Shown here: positions 43,490 to 54,737 of the stretch, piece by piece
How positions within the stretch are numbered: the first letter of the stretch is position 1
How the letters are laid out: the number at the start of each line of letters is the position of its first letter
From: Thermoanaerobacterium sp. PSU-2
Lineage (GTDB): Bacteria > Bacillota > Thermoanaerobacteria > Thermoanaerobacterales > Thermoanaerobacteraceae
Length of the DNA: 64,000 nt
Assembly (NCBI RefSeq): GCF_002102475.1
Contig: NZ_MSQD01000006.1
Span: 62,001 to 126,000 of the forward strand
Reading direction: 5' to 3'
The notes under the pieces: model-generated
Told to the model about the DNA's origin: nothing
Seen by the model: only the letters and a program-made list of their open reading frames with translations
Databases searched by the model: none
Made by a program: the position numbers and the translations under genes

Positions 43490-44362
43490 CTATTTTACCT
43501 TGCTTAAGATTTCGCCAATGGGTAAGTAAAGTCCATTTTCAATGGCAAAATCAAAAAGCTCTGTCTCTGTAAGTCTTTTTTTCTCTTTCAAATTTTTATC
43601 CAACACAACTATTATATGATATTTTAAGGGCAAAAAACAATTGATTATTTTGATTAATTTTTGATCATCCATTACTGCAATCGTCCTGACATTCATAATT
43701 CCTCTTTTAAATAATTCTTCTTTTTTGTATATTAAATCTCTCAAGTTAAAATACTGAGATAGTTTTCGTTCATTTCTGGCAGATATTATGAGAAATACAG
43801 CCATAGTAATCAATACATAATTTTTATTCCCATTTACAAACATAAGTATACTGCCGTACATGAGCAATAAAGATAACACGTATGAAATCTTGACTGCTAC
43901 GTTATTAGCTCTGGTTAGACCTATGAAGTTGGACAAAACAGACTTTAAAGCTCTTCCTCCATCTAAAGGCACACCAGGCAGAAGATTAAATGCACACATC
44001 AGAACATTTATCCTTATAAGGTAGTCCAATTGAGTACCTATGGTTTGGCTTACTATTATAAGCATCATGATAAAAACGGCATTTGACAAAGGTCCCGCTA
44101 ATGCGATGATGATTTCCAGATCAGGCCTTATAAAAATCTCACTATCGAAAACAGCCGCTCCGCCAAAAGGGAATATTTCTATCTGAATCATATTTATGTT
44201 CAACTTTTTCGCCACCCAATAGTGGCTTGCTTCATGTATGGCTACAGTCAAGATTATATCAACAAGTTCAATGTAGAGACCGGACAGTACAAGAAGCAAT
44301 ATAAAAACCCACGTAAATGGGTTTATCTTTACTTTAACATCGTCAATTTTCATTTTTGACAT
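43490..44362 (-). CDS. spoIVFB: SpoIVFB: intramembrane zinc protease (M50), pro-sigma-K processing
   Basis: The 290-residue membrane protein has the zinc motif HEASH (near residues 43-47) in a membrane helix and the second-site motif LLPGVPLDGGRAL. About six helices and a cytosolic C-terminal domain complete the layout. SpoIVFB cuts pro-sigma-K in the mother cell. The start is uncertain among GTG 44365, ATG 44362 and ATG 44353; the gene overlaps the end of spoIVFA. The place beside rng and rplU is conserved in Firmicutes. Confidence 0.9.
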   Translation of the reverse strand: MSKMKIDDVKVKINPFTWVFILLLVLSGLYIELVDIILTVAIHEASHYWVAKKLNINMIQIEIFPFGGAAVFDSEIFIRPDLEIIIALAGPLSNAVFIMMLIIVSQTIGTQLDYLIRINVLMCAFNLLPGVPLDGGRALKSVLSNFIGLTRANNVAVKISYVLSLLLMYGSILMFVNGNKNYVLITMAVFLIISARNERKLSQYFNLRDLIYKKEELFKRGIMNVRTIAVMDDQKLIKIINCFLPLKYHIIVVLDKNLKEKKRLTETELFDFAIENGLYLPIGEILSKVK

Positions 44363-45089
44363 CACTTATTGCTGAATTAAAATCTATTTTTGATTGTGGA
44401 TCTATCGGCTTTCCGTTTTCCCATATTTCAAAATGCATTGGAGTACCTTTGTTGCTGCTAACGTCAACTTTTCCAATTGTCTGACCTTTAAGCACTTTAT
44501 CTCCAACTTTCACGTCTACTTCAGAAAGGTATGCGTAAACAGAGCGGACGTCCCCATCGTGCTTTATTACAACCACTTTACCCCAATCAGGGTTAGAATT
44601 ATCCGCTATCATGACTTCTCCATCCAATACAGCAACTACTGGCTCATCGCTGGATACGCTTATGTCAATTCCATCGTTTTTCACTTCTTTTGAAGTAGAA
44701 GAATCTACTTTTGTGCCAAATGTGGATACCACAACTCCATCAACAGGTCTTACCATTCCACTACTTACAACTTGAGCTGTAGTATTTTTTGAATCATCCG
44801 TTTTGTTTGAAAACACTTTTACAACGTCGTCTTTTAGCGAAGGTATACTGCTCATTACCAGTTTAAGCCCTTTTTTAGTATTTTCATAGTTAGAATTATA
44901 ATTAAGGACTGATTTCACTTCGTCTACAGTTTTATTTGTAGCTGGAACATTTATGGCCTTAAAAAGCATGACTACTCCCAAAATCAAAAGACAAACTATC
45001 AATTGGTTTTCCAGAAGGCCAAAATACTTTTTAAAATTGCTGATACGATTTTTTGAATAGCTAACAGATTGCCATTTGTTAGGTTTCAT
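44343..45089 (-). CDS. spoIVFA: SpoIVFA: M23-like regulator of SpoIVFB
   Basis: The 248-residue protein has one membrane helix (about residues 28-45) and a C-terminal M23/LytM-like domain. The domain's metal site is degenerate: the usual first His is replaced in NDGIDISVSSD, and the HxH is reduced to PMHFEIW. An inactive M23 domain fits SpoIVFA, which holds SpoIVFB silent until the SpoIVB signal. The ATG follows AAAGGAGG, which is paired in a perfect hairpin described separately. Confidence 0.87.
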   Translation of the reverse strand: MKPNKWQSVSYSKNRISNFKKYFGLLENQLIVCLLILGVVMLFKAINVPATNKTVDEVKSVLNYNSNYENTKKGLKLVMSSIPSLKDDVVKVFSNKTDDSKNTTAQVVSSGMVRPVDGVVVSTFGTKVDSSTSKEVKNDGIDISVSSDEPVVAVLDGEVMIADNSNPDWGKVVVIKHDGDVRSVYAYLSEVDVKVGDKVLKGQTIGKVDVSSNKGTPMHFEIWENGKPIDPQSKIDFNSAISDVKNEN

Positions 45090-45092
45090 AAG

Positions 45093-45138
45093 ATAAACCT
45101 CCTTTGCTATATTTATATTACATAGAAAGGAGGTTTAT
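45093..45138 (-). promoter_or_regulatory. Hairpin that occludes the spoIVFA ribosome-binding site
   Basis: On the minus strand ATAAACCTCCTTT (45138-45126) pairs perfectly with AAAGGAGGTTTAT (45105-45093), 13 bp; CTAT/ATAG extends it after a bulge. The right arm holds the spoIVFA ribosome-binding site. The left arm begins seven bases after the mgsA stop. No T-run follows the stem. Confidence 0.75.
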
Positions 45139-45145
45139 GATTGTT

Positions 45146-45541
45146 TTATTTAACCGCATCTCTCCATTCCAAAAATCCTGCATCTAAACCTTTTATCAAC
45201 ACTTCCGCGGTAGCCAAATTTGTCGCAAGAGGTATGGAGTGAACGTCGCAAACCCTTAAAAGAGCCAGTATATCAGGCTCATGGGGCTGTGCAGTTAATG
45301 GATCTCTTAAGAATATGACTAAGTCCATATTGTTTTCTGCAATCATTGCGCCAATTTGCTGATCACCACCCATAGGGCCTGGCAAGAATTTATTGACTTT
45401 GATGCCAGTAGCTTCCTCTACCAGTTGACCTGTAGCACCTGTAGCGTATATGTTGCATTTTTTTAATATTTCTTTGTAGGCAATGGCAAAATCTACCATT
45501 ATAGATTTTTTCATGTCGTGTGCAATAAGAGCTATATTCAA
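45146..45541 (-). CDS. mgsA: Methylglyoxal synthase
   Basis: The enzyme converts dihydroxyacetone phosphate to methylglyoxal, a bypass of lower glycolysis. The 131-residue protein starts [18 protein letters not shown] and has [11 protein letters not shown] and the catalytic region [15 protein letters not shown], all diagnostic. Translation starts at a TTG after GAGAGG. It lies 17 bases after rodA. Confidence 0.97.
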   Translation of the reverse strand: MNIALIAHDMKKSIMVDFAIAYKEILKKCNIYATGATGQLVEEATGIKVNKFLPGPMGGDQQIGAMIAENNMDLVIFLRDPLTAQPHEPDILALLRVCDVHSIPLATNLATAEVLIKGLDAGFLEWRDAVK

Positions 45542-45558
45542 TCAAATCATCCTCTCAT

Positions 45559-46656
45559 TTAAAAATTAATCTTTCGCCTTCGCATTCCAATATTTAGCAA
45601 TAGTCCAATAGCAATCATATTTGCAACCAGTGAACTACCACCATAGCTCATAAAGGGAAGCGGAATTCCTGTAATTGGCATAATTCCTACAGTCATACCA
45701 ATGTTTTCAAATATGTGAAATGTAAACATGGAAATTATTCCTACAGCTATCAAGTAGCCGTACTTGTCCTTTGCCATAACCGCAATTCTAAAGCATCTAT
45801 AAAGCATATAAGCGTACAACAGTATCAAAGCTGTAGCACCAATGAAGCCTAATTCTTCTCCTACAACCGAAAAAATGAAATCAGTCCAAGCTTCTGGTAG
45901 ATAGTAAAGCTGCGTCTGACTACCGTTGTAAAGGCCTTTCCCCCAAAACATACCGGAGCCTATTGCTATCTTAGATTGTATTACATGGTATCCTGACCCC
46001 ATCGGATCAAGATTTGGGTTTATAAACGATAAAAGTCTGTTTCTCTGATAAGGCTTTAAAATCTTGTACGCTACAGGCATCATAGCCATACCCATCGCAA
46101 TAAGCCCAGCAAACACCTTTGGTTTTACACCAGAAATAAAAAGCATCCCTATAAAAATAGCTAAGAAAACCAGCGCAGTACCGAGATCCGGCTGTAGCAT
46201 TACAATCACAAAAGGAATGAGAACGTGAATAAGTGGATTCACCAGATCTTTGAAAGTCTTGATTTCACCCATCTCATTAAATAAGTTTGCTAATGTCAAC
46301 ACCAGCGCTATTTTCGAAAACTCTGACGGCTGAATATCAATTGGCCCTATGTGAATCCAGCTCTGAGCACCGTTACTTACTTTACCGATAAAAAGAACGG
46401 AAATAAGGACTAATATATTTAATACGTAGATTACCTTTGAGAGTCTGGCAATCTGATTGTAATCAAAAAGCGTTATGGCAAATAAGAATGCCAATCCAAA
46501 TAAAACAGCTACAATCTGAACAATCACATTTTTGTATGAACCAGTCTCAACCGCATGTGAGGCACTAGAAATGACTACAGCGCTAAATGCGCATATCAAT
46601 AAAACAGTAATCAGCAAAGCAAGATCAAAATTCTTCCACAACTTCTTGTTAAACAT
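45559..46656 (-). CDS. rodA: RodA: SEDS peptidoglycan glycosyltransferase
   Basis: The 365-residue polytopic protein has ten predicted helices and SEDS blocks QSWIHIGPIDIQPSEFSKIA, QPDLGTAL and GIPLPFMSYGGSSL. RodA polymerises glycan strands for cell elongation with PBP2 (mrdA), which is nearby. FtsW is the alternative, but the mre/mrd context favours RodA. The ATG codon after an in-frame TTG is taken as start. Confidence 0.92.
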   Translation of the reverse strand: MFNKKLWKNFDLALLITVLLICAFSAVVISSASHAVETGSYKNVIVQIVAVLFGLAFLFAITLFDYNQIARLSKVIYVLNILVLISVLFIGKVSNGAQSWIHIGPIDIQPSEFSKIALVLTLANLFNEMGEIKTFKDLVNPLIHVLIPFVIVMLQPDLGTALVFLAIFIGMLFISGVKPKVFAGLIAMGMAMMPVAYKILKPYQRNRLLSFINPNLDPMGSGYHVIQSKIAIGSGMFWGKGLYNGSQTQLYYLPEAWTDFIFSVVGEELGFIGATALILLYAYMLYRCFRIAVMAKDKYGYLIAVGIISMFTFHIFENIGMTVGIMPITGIPLPFMSYGGSSLVANMIAIGLLLNIGMRRRKINF

Positions 46657-46768
46657 CAACTTCTATTTCCCTTCTATAGTGAGTATTCATTACTACAATA
46701 GTATTATATCATACAACATATCATTTAACTATACATTTGATTATGGATATAATTTCACCAAATTTAAA

Positions 46769-46791
46769 ATAACCGGCTTTTCACCGGTTAT
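46769..46791 (-). terminator. Terminator of the minCDE unit
   Basis: ATAACCGG / CCGGTTAT with a 7-base loop spans the minE stop and is followed on the minus strand by TTTAAATTT. Confidence 0.65.
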
Positions 46792-47063
46792 CTTAAATTT
46801 TTCTTCATCTTTTTTATGGGAATATTTGCATGCAATGCTGGAACAAACGTATCATCTGTCTTTCTTTCTTTTGTTATTTCAACATTCAAGCCATCCTCAT
46901 CTATCTCAACATAATTTGATATTACATTCATTATCTCGCCTTTTACCATCTCTAAAAATTTTGGAGAGACATCGGCTCTGTCATGAACAAGCAATAACTG
47001 CAATCTTTCCTTTGCTACGTTTTTACTGTTGCTTTTTCCTCCAAACGATTTGAATAAGTCCAT
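46788..47063 (-). CDS. minE: Cell division topological factor MinE
   Basis: The 91-residue protein has the MinE N-terminal anti-MinCD region (SKNVAKERLQLLLVHDRAD) and a topological domain with VSPKFLEMVKGEIMNVISNYVEID (in parts). It stimulates the MinD ATPase and so places the division inhibitor. Presence of MinE rather than DivIVA alone is usual in Clostridia. It lies 18 bases after minD. Confidence 0.94.
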   Translation of the reverse strand: MDLFKSFGGKSNSKNVAKERLQLLLVHDRADVSPKFLEMVKGEIMNVISNYVEIDEDGLNVEITKERKTDDTFVPALHANIPIKKMKKNLR

Positions 47064-47081
47064 CCATTACACCTCCTGAAA

Positions 47082-47885
47082 CTACCTATTGGATGAAATT
47101 TTAAATAAACTTTTCAATCTGTCGATTAAACCATAATTTGTGTCTAAGTTTATTATCGGAACATCTTCTCCAACCAATCTTTGCGTCAGATTTCTGTAAG
47201 CCTGTCCAGCCAACGATTTTTCATCTACAACTATTGGCTCTCCCTTGTTTGTAGATATGACTATATTTTCATCATCAGGAATAACGCCTAATAGATCTAT
47301 TGCCAATATATCCATGATGTCATCAATGTTCATCATGTCGCCTCTTTTTACCATGTCCATCTTTATCCTGTTTATGATAAGCATGTGATCTCTTACATCA
47401 GAGGCTTCCAAAAGGCCTATGATTCTATCAGCATCTCTTACCGCTGATACTTCTGGCGTTGTAACAACTAATGCCCTGTCAGCACCAGCTATAGCATTTT
47501 TAAAGCCTTGCTCAATACCTGCAGGACAATCAATTAAAATGTAGTCGAAATCTTGCCTCAGCTCATCCGTAATTGCGCGCATCTGCTCTGGATTTACGGC
47601 TGTTTTATCTCTTGTCTGCGCCGCTGGCAATAAGTAAAGCCCATCAAACCTTTTGTCTTTTATAAGCGCTTGTTTTAAGCGGCATTGGCCTTCTACTACA
47701 TCAACTAAGTCGTACACTATCCTATTTTCCAATCCCATAACTACATCAAGATTTCTAAGACCTATATCTGTATCTACTAATGCTGTTTTAAATCCTTTCA
47801 TCGATAGATATGTACCAATATTAGCTGTTGTTGTAGTTTTTCCAACTCCGCCTTTCCCAGACGTTATTACTATGACTTCGCTCAT
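47082..47885 (-). CDS. minD: Septum site-determining ATPase MinD
   Basis: The 267-residue ParA-family ATPase has the deviant Walker A KGGVGKTTTTANIG and DTDIGLRNLDVVMGLENR (in parts). The C-terminal amphipathic membrane-binding helix is GLIDRLKSLFKIS. The start at MSEVIVITSG is chosen because AAGGA is close and the length then equals that of other MinD proteins. Confidence 0.97.
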   Translation of the reverse strand: MSEVIVITSGKGGVGKTTTTANIGTYLSMKGFKTALVDTDIGLRNLDVVMGLENRIVYDLVDVVEGQCRLKQALIKDKRFDGLYLLPAAQTRDKTAVNPEQMRAITDELRQDFDYILIDCPAGIEQGFKNAIAGADRALVVTTPEVSAVRDADRIIGLLEASDVRDHMLIINRIKMDMVKRGDMMNIDDIMDILAIDLLGVIPDDENIVISTNKGEPIVVDEKSLAGQAYRNLTQRLVGEDVPIINLDTNYGLIDRLKSLFKISSNR

Positions 47886-47927
47886 TTCCTTCACTCCATT
47901 TCTCATTTCTTCTAATTGTTTATTTTA

Positions 47928-48572
47928 CTATATTTTTCCATACAAGTAAAGTGGTTTAACTATTATCTTATTTTTTTTAACTAAAGCAATTTCTGGATAC
48001 AATGCCTCAATATCATTATCGGGTGAACGTGAAATAATGTTAGATATTCGAAGCTGCATCGCGTTTATCTTAGACGCCGCAATTATTGAATCAAGATTTC
48101 CAGACATACCTGCATGGGCGATTCCTCTCAAAGTCCCCATAATTATTATGTTGCCTGACGCTTGTACAATTCCACCAGGGTTCACATCACCTAATATAAC
48201 TAAATTTCCGTAATACTTAACAACTTGACCTGATCTTACAGTGCCATTGTAAAATTTCGTCATACCTTCTTCCAAACCATCAAATATATCATTTTCACTT
48301 GTAACATTTTTTAGATGCCTTTCCTGAATCTTTTTAAACCTTACATTTACACCGTAATTTTCTAAAACAAAGTCCTTTAATTCATCTAAACTTTTTTCAT
48401 CTACGCTCAAATTCCGAAATTTTACCGTAAGCTGTGCACCTTTAAAAAATGTCAGTGACCGCTCTATGCGATTTATTATCTTTTCTTTTAAGGCATCCAT
48501 ATCAGAAACATCTGTTGCTATTATCACAAGTCCATCTTTTGAACCATGGATCTTTACATAATCATTTAACAT
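47928..48572 (-). CDS. minC: Septum site-determining protein MinC
   Basis: MinC blocks FtsZ polymerisation. The 214-residue protein has an N-terminal FtsZ-binding domain and a C-terminal beta-helix with KYYGNLVILGDVNPGGIVQA (in parts) and GTLRGIAHAG, the MinD-binding part. The ATG at 48572 follows GGGAGG. It heads minCDE; a TATAAT box lies about 25 bases upstream on the minus strand (48598-48603). Confidence 0.95.
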   Translation of the reverse strand: MLNDYVKIHGSKDGLVIIATDVSDMDALKEKIINRIERSLTFFKGAQLTVKFRNLSVDEKSLDELKDFVLENYGVNVRFKKIQERHLKNVTSENDIFDGLEEGMTKFYNGTVRSGQVVKYYGNLVILGDVNPGGIVQASGNIIIMGTLRGIAHAGMSGNLDSIIAASKINAMQLRISNIISRSPDNDIEALYPEIALVKKNKIIVKPLYLYGKI

Positions 48573-48643
48573 TGTTTGCCCTCCCAATACAGTCTTAATT
48601 ATAATATTCTCCACAACTTAAGTTTTTCCTTCTTAAAAAAACA

Positions 48644-48666
48644 AAAGAGGACAAAAAATCCTCTTT
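48644..48666 (-). terminator. Terminator of the mre-mrdA operon
   Basis: AAAGAGGA / TCCTCTTT with a 7-base loop, followed on the minus strand by TGTTTTTTT, lies just after the mrdA stop. Confidence 0.82.
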
Positions 48667-48671
48667 AATGA

Positions 48672-50984
48672 TTAATGATTGCTGGCATTTGTATTTGACG
48701 CTGTATTATTATTTGAATTTGTAAAGCCAAAATAAGCATCCATTATGTCTCTACCTACTTGAGCTGTATATGCGCCAGAACCCCCCTGGTATATAAGTGC
48801 TGTTACCAAAATCTGCGGCTTGTCGTATGGCGCAAAGCCAACAAACCATGCATAGTTCTGCATGACTTTCGTACCATGTGAACCTACTTCAGCAGTACCA
48901 GTCTTGCCACCAACAGGTATTGGAAAATTAGCAAATGCTGCACTGGCAGTACCGCCTTCTTCTGTGGCACCTTTCATTCCCAATTTTATAGCATCCAAGT
49001 ATTTCTGAGGTATATTTATCTTGTCTAATACCTCAGGCTTTTCCTTTTCGATTACCTTCCCATCAGGGGAGACAATTTTGTCGACCAAATGCAATCTGTA
49101 TCTTGTTCCTCCGTTTAACAATGTTGATAAATAACTTGCAATCTCTATAGGCGTAAATTGATTGCTACCTTGACCTATGGATGCGTTGGTAGTATCTACC
49201 AAAGTCCACTTAGTCGCATCCATCAACTGCCATATGGTCATCTGCAATTTAGGATCTGTTATTCCCATTTTCTTAAGCTGTAAAAATGTGGAGTAATCGC
49301 TAAAATTGCCTTTGTCAATTAAGCTTACTATCTTATCGTACTGTTCCTGTGTTATCTTGCCATTTGGATTTGAGTCAGATTTAACCATCGATTTTAAAAT
49401 CGACAAATTGTAATCTCTTTTAAATTTCTTACTGGAAATTATTCCAGTCGTTTCATAGAGTTCTATGCCCGTCTTTTGATCTAAGCCCAGCATGTGAGCA
49501 TACTCGTCAATTTTGTCTATACCCATTCTACGGCCCATCTCGTAAAAATACGTGTCTGTAGAATACTTTATTGCGTCTGATACATTTACTGCACCCTGCG
49601 TCCTTCCGTATTCGCCGTACAGCCAGTTTTCTTGGCCTGTAGGAGCATATATACCTGTATCAACATACTTTTCATTTACAGTCGTTACACCAGATTCCAA
49701 GGCTGCCAACGCCGTTACCATTTTAAATGTTGAACCAGGAGGTGCTGCACCTTGTGTGGCGTAATTAAATATAGGACTTGGGTCAATAGTGGCATTCCTC
49801 GGCTTGAACAGTTCATTTACAATGCTGCTGGGCGGATTGCCTGAAGCAAATATATTTGGATCATAACCTGGTACACTGGCAAGAGCTAAAATTTCACCTG
49901 TATTTATATCTGTAACAACTACTGCACCGATATTTGCCGGTAGGTATTCACCATGTGGACCTCTTTTAGTTTGCCTTATGCTTTCCATGGTCCTCTGCAA
50001 TGATTCTTCGGCAACCTGCTGCAACTTTTCATCTATCGTAAGGTACACAGTATCTCCAGGTTTAGGACTGATCTCATCTAATTTTTTTATCAATCTGCCA
50101 TAATTGTCTACTTCCACTTGCTGTTTACCGTCAGTTCCCCTTAGGTACTTCTCCAAATAGCTTTCAAGTCCATAATGCCCAACAAGATCTGTTATTTGAT
50201 AGCCTTCTTGGCTGTATTTTTTCCATTCCTCAGCAGTCATGCGGCCTATATACCCTAATGTCTGCGACAACAGCGTCTTAAATGGGTATAACCTTATTGG
50301 CTTAACTTCTATTATGACTCCAGGCAAATCCAAATGATTTTCCTCAATCTCTGCCACCGTCTGTTGGTTGGCATCGGTAGCTATCTCTACAGGCTTGTAC
50401 TGTGTATACCCTTGTTCTAACATCAGCTCTTGAACAGCCATTATGCCTCGAATATCCTGTGGAGACAGCGATTTTGATATTTTGAATTTATTTATCAACA
50501 TCTGCCATGCTTCACTGGCTGTAGCATTTGAAGGAATGTTGTTATTTTTCTTCCACTGCAATTCCCTTTGTCTTAAAACCGATTGTGACACATTGCTTTC
50601 ATCAGGATTTTGAAAATTGAAATAAGGATTGTTGTTGCTGTCTAAAAATATAGGCAAATCGTCTTTATACTTTACACCATTTTTATTGAGAATGTTTAGC
50701 AATTTTAAAATGACATCATTTAGATTAACTCCTTTAGCATCGCTTCTTAGAAGCTCTACAGAATAGCTGGGCCTGTTTGTAGCAAGCTTTACTCCGTTTC
50801 TATCTACTATATCTCCTCGAGGTGCTGTGATGATTATGGATCTTATGGCATTGCCTAATGACTGCTCTTTGTAGTAGTCACCTTTTATAAGCTGCAGATA
50901 AACTAATCTTCCTATAAGGGTAACAAGCATCAAAGCTATTACCCATCCTAATACATTGAACCGTTTTTTCAAACCTTCATTCAA
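48672..50984 (-). CDS. mrdA: Penicillin-binding protein 2 (elongation transpeptidase)
   Basis: This 770-residue class B PBP crosslinks glycan made by RodA. It has an N-terminal membrane anchor, the dimerisation/pedestal domain (RGDIVDRNG) and the transpeptidase domain with SxxK in PPGSTFKMVTAL, STDTYFYEMG as the second motif and KTG in VGGKTGTAE. About 60 extra residues near 540-600 make it longer than Bacillus or E. coli PBP2. The TTG start is five bases after AGGTGG. Confidence 0.95.
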   Translation of the reverse strand: MNEGLKKRFNVLGWVIALMLVTLIGRLVYLQLIKGDYYKEQSLGNAIRSIIITAPRGDIVDRNGVKLATNRPSYSVELLRSDAKGVNLNDVILKLLNILNKNGVKYKDDLPIFLDSNNNPYFNFQNPDESNVSQSVLRQRELQWKKNNNIPSNATASEAWQMLINKFKISKSLSPQDIRGIMAVQELMLEQGYTQYKPVEIATDANQQTVAEIEENHLDLPGVIIEVKPIRLYPFKTLLSQTLGYIGRMTAEEWKKYSQEGYQITDLVGHYGLESYLEKYLRGTDGKQQVEVDNYGRLIKKLDEISPKPGDTVYLTIDEKLQQVAEESLQRTMESIRQTKRGPHGEYLPANIGAVVVTDINTGEILALASVPGYDPNIFASGNPPSSIVNELFKPRNATIDPSPIFNYATQGAAPPGSTFKMVTALAALESGVTTVNEKYVDTGIYAPTGQENWLYGEYGRTQGAVNVSDAIKYSTDTYFYEMGRRMGIDKIDEYAHMLGLDQKTGIELYETTGIISSKKFKRDYNLSILKSMVKSDSNPNGKITQEQYDKIVSLIDKGNFSDYSTFLQLKKMGITDPKLQMTIWQLMDATKWTLVDTTNASIGQGSNQFTPIEIASYLSTLLNGGTRYRLHLVDKIVSPDGKVIEKEKPEVLDKINIPQKYLDAIKLGMKGATEEGGTASAAFANFPIPVGGKTGTAEVGSHGTKVMQNYAWFVGFAPYDKPQILVTALIYQGGSGAYTAQVGRDIMDAYFGFTNSNNNTASNTNASNH

Positions 50985-50993
50985 TTTGACCAC

Positions 50994-51497
50994 CTAAACT
51001 TTAAAAAAAAATTTTTTCGATTTAACAAAACTATTAAACCGCACTATATACCTGTATATGAAAATAGTTATTATGGAATTGTAAACCGACTGAATTATTA
51101 CTACATTTAACAAATACGATGGATTTAACTCATATTTCATGAGGAGCATGGAAAAAATCATGATAAGATTGTAAAGGATCGTTCCTAAAAATACAAATAC
51201 GAAAGCTACAAATGTACTTTCTCTAAAGACATTTTTGCTAAGTATACCTGTCAAATACGCCACAATAAGAAGCGAAATTGTCACAAAGCCAATAGCGTTG
51301 TTAAAAAGCACATCTACTAAAATTCCACCAAAAAGGCTTAAAGTGATGCTTTCACCAGTGCCATTTAAAAGAGAAAAAGCAATAACTAAAATTAATAAGG
51401 CGTCAGGTTTAACGCCTAATATAGCAATGTACTTCATCAACGTAGCTTGAAGAATTATTGCAAGTATAATTAAAAGGTATTTATAAATGCTCCTCAT
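50994..51497 (-). CDS. mreD: Rod shape-determining protein MreD
   Basis: The 167-residue membrane protein has five to six helices and the MreD-like LILVIAFSLLNGTGESITLSLFGGILVDVLF block (seen as LLNGTGESI and GGILVDVLF). MreD links MreC to the RodA/PBP2 machine. Place between mreC and mrdA is conserved. Sequence in the family is weakly conserved, so context adds weight. Confidence 0.9.
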   Translation of the reverse strand: MRSIYKYLLIILAIILQATLMKYIAILGVKPDALLILVIAFSLLNGTGESITLSLFGGILVDVLFNNAIGFVTISLLIVAYLTGILSKNVFRESTFVAFVFVFLGTILYNLIMIFSMLLMKYELNPSYLLNVVIIQSVYNSIITIFIYRYIVRFNSFVKSKKFFFKV

Positions 51498-51529
51498 TTT
51501 AACCTCCGTAAACCTTCCAAATGTCCTAA

Positions 51530-52360
51530 TCAGTTTCCAGTCGTCTTCATGTTTGTCACAACCTGCACAAATTCCAATCTTTCAAAATCGGCCTCTGGCT
51601 TTATAACTGCCTGTTTCAAAAGAGAACCTTCATCTTTTTCTACTTTTTCCACCTTGCCTATTATAAGCCCTCTCGGAAACATGCTCATATCGGATGTTGT
51701 TATAACATCGCCTTTTTCTATTTTAGAATCTATTGGTATATATATCATGTTTAGATTTCCATTAGAATCTCCCCTGACGATGCCGTTGTCCCTTGTCCTT
51801 ACGTCTAAAGCACTTACCGAACTATCCACATCAATTATAGATAAAACTTTCGACCAATTATTGCCGACATCTGTGACTATGCCAACCAAATTGCCTTTCT
51901 CATCCAAAACTGCCATTTTAGGCTTTATTCCATTGTCTGAGCCGACATCAATATTAAATGTATTAAACCAGTTTCCAGGATTTTTGCTTATTATATTGGC
52001 AGGCTTTGTCGTTATATTCGTATTATTATCTTTAAAATTAAGCATGTCTCTCAATCTATTGTTTTCGTTTATATACTCCTGAAGCATGATGTCATTTTTG
52101 CTCAACTTAATTACTTCTTTTTCTAATTCAGCATTTTTTGCTCTAAGTGTTCCAATCTCTTTTATTGAAGTGAAAAAGTTGGAAATACTGTTACCTATTG
52201 AATTAAAGGCCTTTTCCACAGGAGATAAAATACCGCCTATAGCTGATTCAATAGGTGTCACATTGCGTCCACCGCCATAAGTATATGCCATGGCGGATAT
52301 AAGTGCCACGGCTATAACTATAACAAATATAAATTGTTTATTTTTGAGAAATCGTGGCAC
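51530..52360 (-). CDS. mreC: Rod shape-determining protein MreC
   Basis: The 276-residue protein has an N-terminal membrane helix (8-26), a coiled coil at about 65-105 and two beta-barrel domains with KNPGNWFNTFNIDVGSDNGI (in parts) and VLSIIDVDSSVSALDVRTRD (in parts). MreC is the periplasmic-side scaffold of the elongasome. It starts with GTG after GAGGAG. Confidence 0.95.
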   Translation of the reverse strand: MPRFLKNKQFIFVIVIAVALISAMAYTYGGGRNVTPIESAIGGILSPVEKAFNSIGNSISNFFTSIKEIGTLRAKNAELEKEVIKLSKNDIMLQEYINENNRLRDMLNFKDNNTNITTKPANIISKNPGNWFNTFNIDVGSDNGIKPKMAVLDEKGNLVGIVTDVGNNWSKVLSIIDVDSSVSALDVRTRDNGIVRGDSNGNLNMIYIPIDSKIEKGDVITTSDMSMFPRGLIIGKVEKVEKDEGSLLKQAVIKPEADFERLEFVQVVTNMKTTGN

Positions 52361-52373
52361 TTTACCACTCCTC

Positions 52374-54120
<1,747 letters not shown>

Positions 54121-54131
54121 ACATTACCCCC

Positions 54132-54707
54132 CTAAAGCAAATGCACGTTAAATTCTCTCGATAAAATATCATGTAACTTCGATATAGGAAGCCCTACTAC
54201 ATTGTAGTAGTCGCCATTTATCTTATCAACAATAAGCGAGCCATAACCTTGTATGGCATATGAACCTGCTTTATCAATGTACTCACCTTTTTCTATATAA
54301 CTAAAGATCATTTCATCGCTTAAACTTTTGATGTAAACATCTGTCTTTTCATATTCTGTAACTATTTTATTCTGTTTCAATGATATGACTGTAACACCAG
54401 TATAGACTTGATGCCATCGCCCTGACAACACCTTTAGCATATTAAATGCATCACTTTTATCTTTAGGTTTACCAAGGACAATTCCATCAGCAAAAACTAC
54501 TGTATCAGCTCCTATAATTAAAAAATCACCACTTAATTTTTCTGCGACGAATGATGCTTTTTTTCTGGATAAATCCATGACAATCTTCTCTGGTTCTTTT
54601 TCATCTGTCACTTCTTCTACGTCACTTATCATTACAGAAAAATCCACACCAATATTTGATAGTATTTCTTTTCTCCTGGGTGAACCAGATGCAAGTACAA
54701 TTTCCAT
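54132..54707 (-). CDS. maf: Maf nucleoside triphosphate pyrophosphatase
   Basis: Maf proteins hydrolyse non-standard or surplus nucleotides such as dTTP and UTP and affect septum formation. The 191-residue protein starts MEIVLASGSPRRKEIL and has IGADTVVFADGIVLGKPKD (in parts) and the late GSYAIQGYGSLIV, with the catalytic Asp in GADT. The start is preferred because GGAG lies ten bases ahead. Confidence 0.95.
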   Translation of the reverse strand: MEIVLASGSPRRKEILSNIGVDFSVMISDVEEVTDEKEPEKIVMDLSRKKASFVAEKLSGDFLIIGADTVVFADGIVLGKPKDKSDAFNMLKVLSGRWHQVYTGVTVISLKQNKIVTEYEKTDVYIKSLSDEMIFSYIEKGEYIDKAGSYAIQGYGSLIVDKINGDYYNVVGLPISKLHDILSREFNVHLL

Positions 54708-54737
54708 ATCTGCATACTCCACTTTTGGTTTTATCTG

